From Deltaproteobacteria bacterium (GTDB lineage Bacteria > Desulfobacterota > DSM-4660 > Desulfatiglandales > Desulfatiglandaceae), in the NCBI GenBank assembly GCA_013349725.1, contig DUZB01000033.1, positions 5,806-12,801 on the forward strand: a stretch of DNA of 6,996 nucleotides. Direction: 5' to 3'. Both the position numbers and the translations under genes were made by a program. Shown in pieces: positions 6,016 to 6,996 of this stretch; position 1 is the stretch's first letter, and each line of letters opens with the position of its first letter. A model generated the notes under the pieces. It was given only the letters and a program-made list of their open reading frames with translations. It was not told where the DNA came from and searched no databases.

Positions 6016-6996
6016 CTAAACCTTGATTAACTTTACGGACGTATTCCACCAGACAGGATGTCCACTCAAGGGGTCTTTCCCAGCCTGAATAATATCGTTG
6101 GGATTGGCCCCTTTCCCTTTCAGGAATTCATCATAGGCGGTATGCCCGAATCCGAGAGGAAGATACACGAAGCCCGGCATGGCCCCTTCGTAGAGATTCA
6201 CCCCCACTGTCACCTCACCCGCGGGCGATTTGACCATGACATGATCGCCCTGCTTTAGTTTATATTGTGCGGCCGTCTCCGGATTGATGGTTGCAAAAGA
6301 AATATCTTTGAGAAGCTGATCCTCAAAGAGCGTCTTGTACAGATACGGCGGATTGGGTATCCAGCCGCTTGCCAGATTCATCATCTCATAGGGAAGCATC
6401 GTAAGCGGATATTCGGATCGATCTCCTTGGGGAGCCATCGCCGCATAGTGTCCCATGCACGCTTCGTCTATGGTGACATGGATTCCCATATCTTTTGGGG
6501 AAGTTTTCCCGGAGGCCTCCTCACCGGAATTATTGAGAGCCAGTTGGATCTGCCTGCTGAAAAACTCGAACTTTTTGCTCGGAGTCTTAAAAGAAGGGGC
6601 TCCCATGGCTGTTACGGGGCGATACCACATTCCACCAGAGGTTACCGCCTTCCACATCTTATCAAATGACTCAAAGCCGCCTTTGGGTTCCTTTCCAGGC
6701 GCCCGCCACTTCCAGGCAGGGTCTGAGTCCCTGTATTTGGCAAGCCCATCTCCTGCGTCAAAGAGGCCCCGCATTCTTGCCATGAGGACTTCTTCAAAAT
6801 TTTCCCATGGAAACGCGGACCCGACCAATTCATCTATGGCCTTGGAGAGCCCGATGACCGTGTCACCGGCATTCATCGTATTATGGAGCGGAATAACCAC
6901 CGGACTGGATATCCCGTAAAGAGGATACTGCAGGCCCGCAGGCCATACCACGTCGTCTATTTTTTCCAGGTAGTTATGGTCTGGAAGGATCAGGTC
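6016..6996 (-). CDS. Molybdopterin-family oxidoreductase, C-terminal part (QrcB-like), 5' end outside window
   Basis: The frame is open to the right edge, so 326 C-terminal residues are visible and the true start is beyond the window. An internal GTG at 6951 should not be taken as the start, because conserved sequence (DLILPDHNYLEKIDD) continues upstream of it. This opening segment is the usual end of the central molybdopterin oxidoreductase domain. The last third is the dinucleotide-binding domain: TINPETAAQYKLKQGDHVMV, then VKSPAGEVTV, and finally VYLPLGFGHTAYDEF. The family includes DMSO, polysulfide and tetrathionate reductases, and also QrcB, which has the fold but lacks the metal. Residues that would ligate molybdenum or an N-terminal cluster, and any Tat signal, lie in the missing part. 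So whether it is a true molybdoenzyme or a QrcB-type relay cannot be decided here. It is followed after 12 nt by its iron-sulfur partner. Confidence 0.92.
   Translation of the reverse strand, partial: DLILPDHNYLEKIDDVVWPAGLQYPLYGISSPVVIPLHNTMNAGDTVIGLSKAIDELVGSAFPWENFEEVLMARMRGLFDAGDGLAKYRDSDPAWKWRAPGKEPKGGFESFDKMWKAVTSGGMWYRPVTAMGAPSFKTPSKKFEFFSRQIQLALNNSGEEASGKTSPKDMGIHVTIDEACMGHYAAMAPQGDRSEYPLTMLPYEMMNLASGWIPNPPYLYKTLFEDQLLKDISFATINPETAAQYKLKQGDHVMVKSPAGEVTVGVNLYEGAMPGFVYLPLGFGHTAYDEFLKGKGANPNDIIQAGKDPLSGHPVWWNTSVKLIKV

Overview
The window looks like chromosome of a strictly anaerobic Deltaproteobacterium (Desulfobacterota in the broad sense, sulfate-reducer or syntroph-like). The grounds are a membrane redox operon resembling the Qrc (menaquinone reductase) complex, a stand-alone type-2 tryptophan synthase beta chain, and a small cysteine protein of a type I associate with this phylum. 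That is inference from protein character; no rRNA or other marker is present. All six supported genes lie on the minus strand, so transcription runs from high to low coordinates.

Right part (6996 to about 3478): a four-gene operon. It holds the C-terminal 326 residues of a molybdopterin-family oxidoreductase subunit (start outside the window), a 275-residue protein with four iron-sulfur cluster motifs, a 412-residue NrfD/PsrC-type quinone-interacting membrane protein, and a 52-residue single-helix membrane protein (3568-3726). A strong intrinsic terminator (3478-3513) closes it. The gene set and order fit QrcB-QrcC-QrcD or a close relative. Such complexes move electrons between periplasmic carriers and the menaquinone pool. 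An imperfect inverted-repeat element (5072-5148) sits in an unusually long 183-bp gap between the iron-sulfur and membrane genes.

Middle (3477-2056): a lone type II secretion inner-membrane platform gene (gspF) with no other gsp gene beside it. It has no convincing ribosome binding site, and three tandem 7-bp units lie just upstream of its start.

Left part (2055-1): a stand-alone trpB2 gene with a good sigma70-type promoter (1859-1887), a palindrome cluster over the predicted start point, a leader of about 130 nt and a perfect 12-bp terminator hairpin (273-306). Beyond it is the start of a small four-cysteine protein that runs off the left edge.

The transcription units appear independent: the redox operon, gspF, trpB2, and the small cysteine gene. 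The most worthwhile leads are the tiny fourth gene of the redox operon, the repeat inside that operon, and the operator-like palindromes at trpB2. I saw no tRNA, rRNA, CRISPR array, transposase or phage gene.
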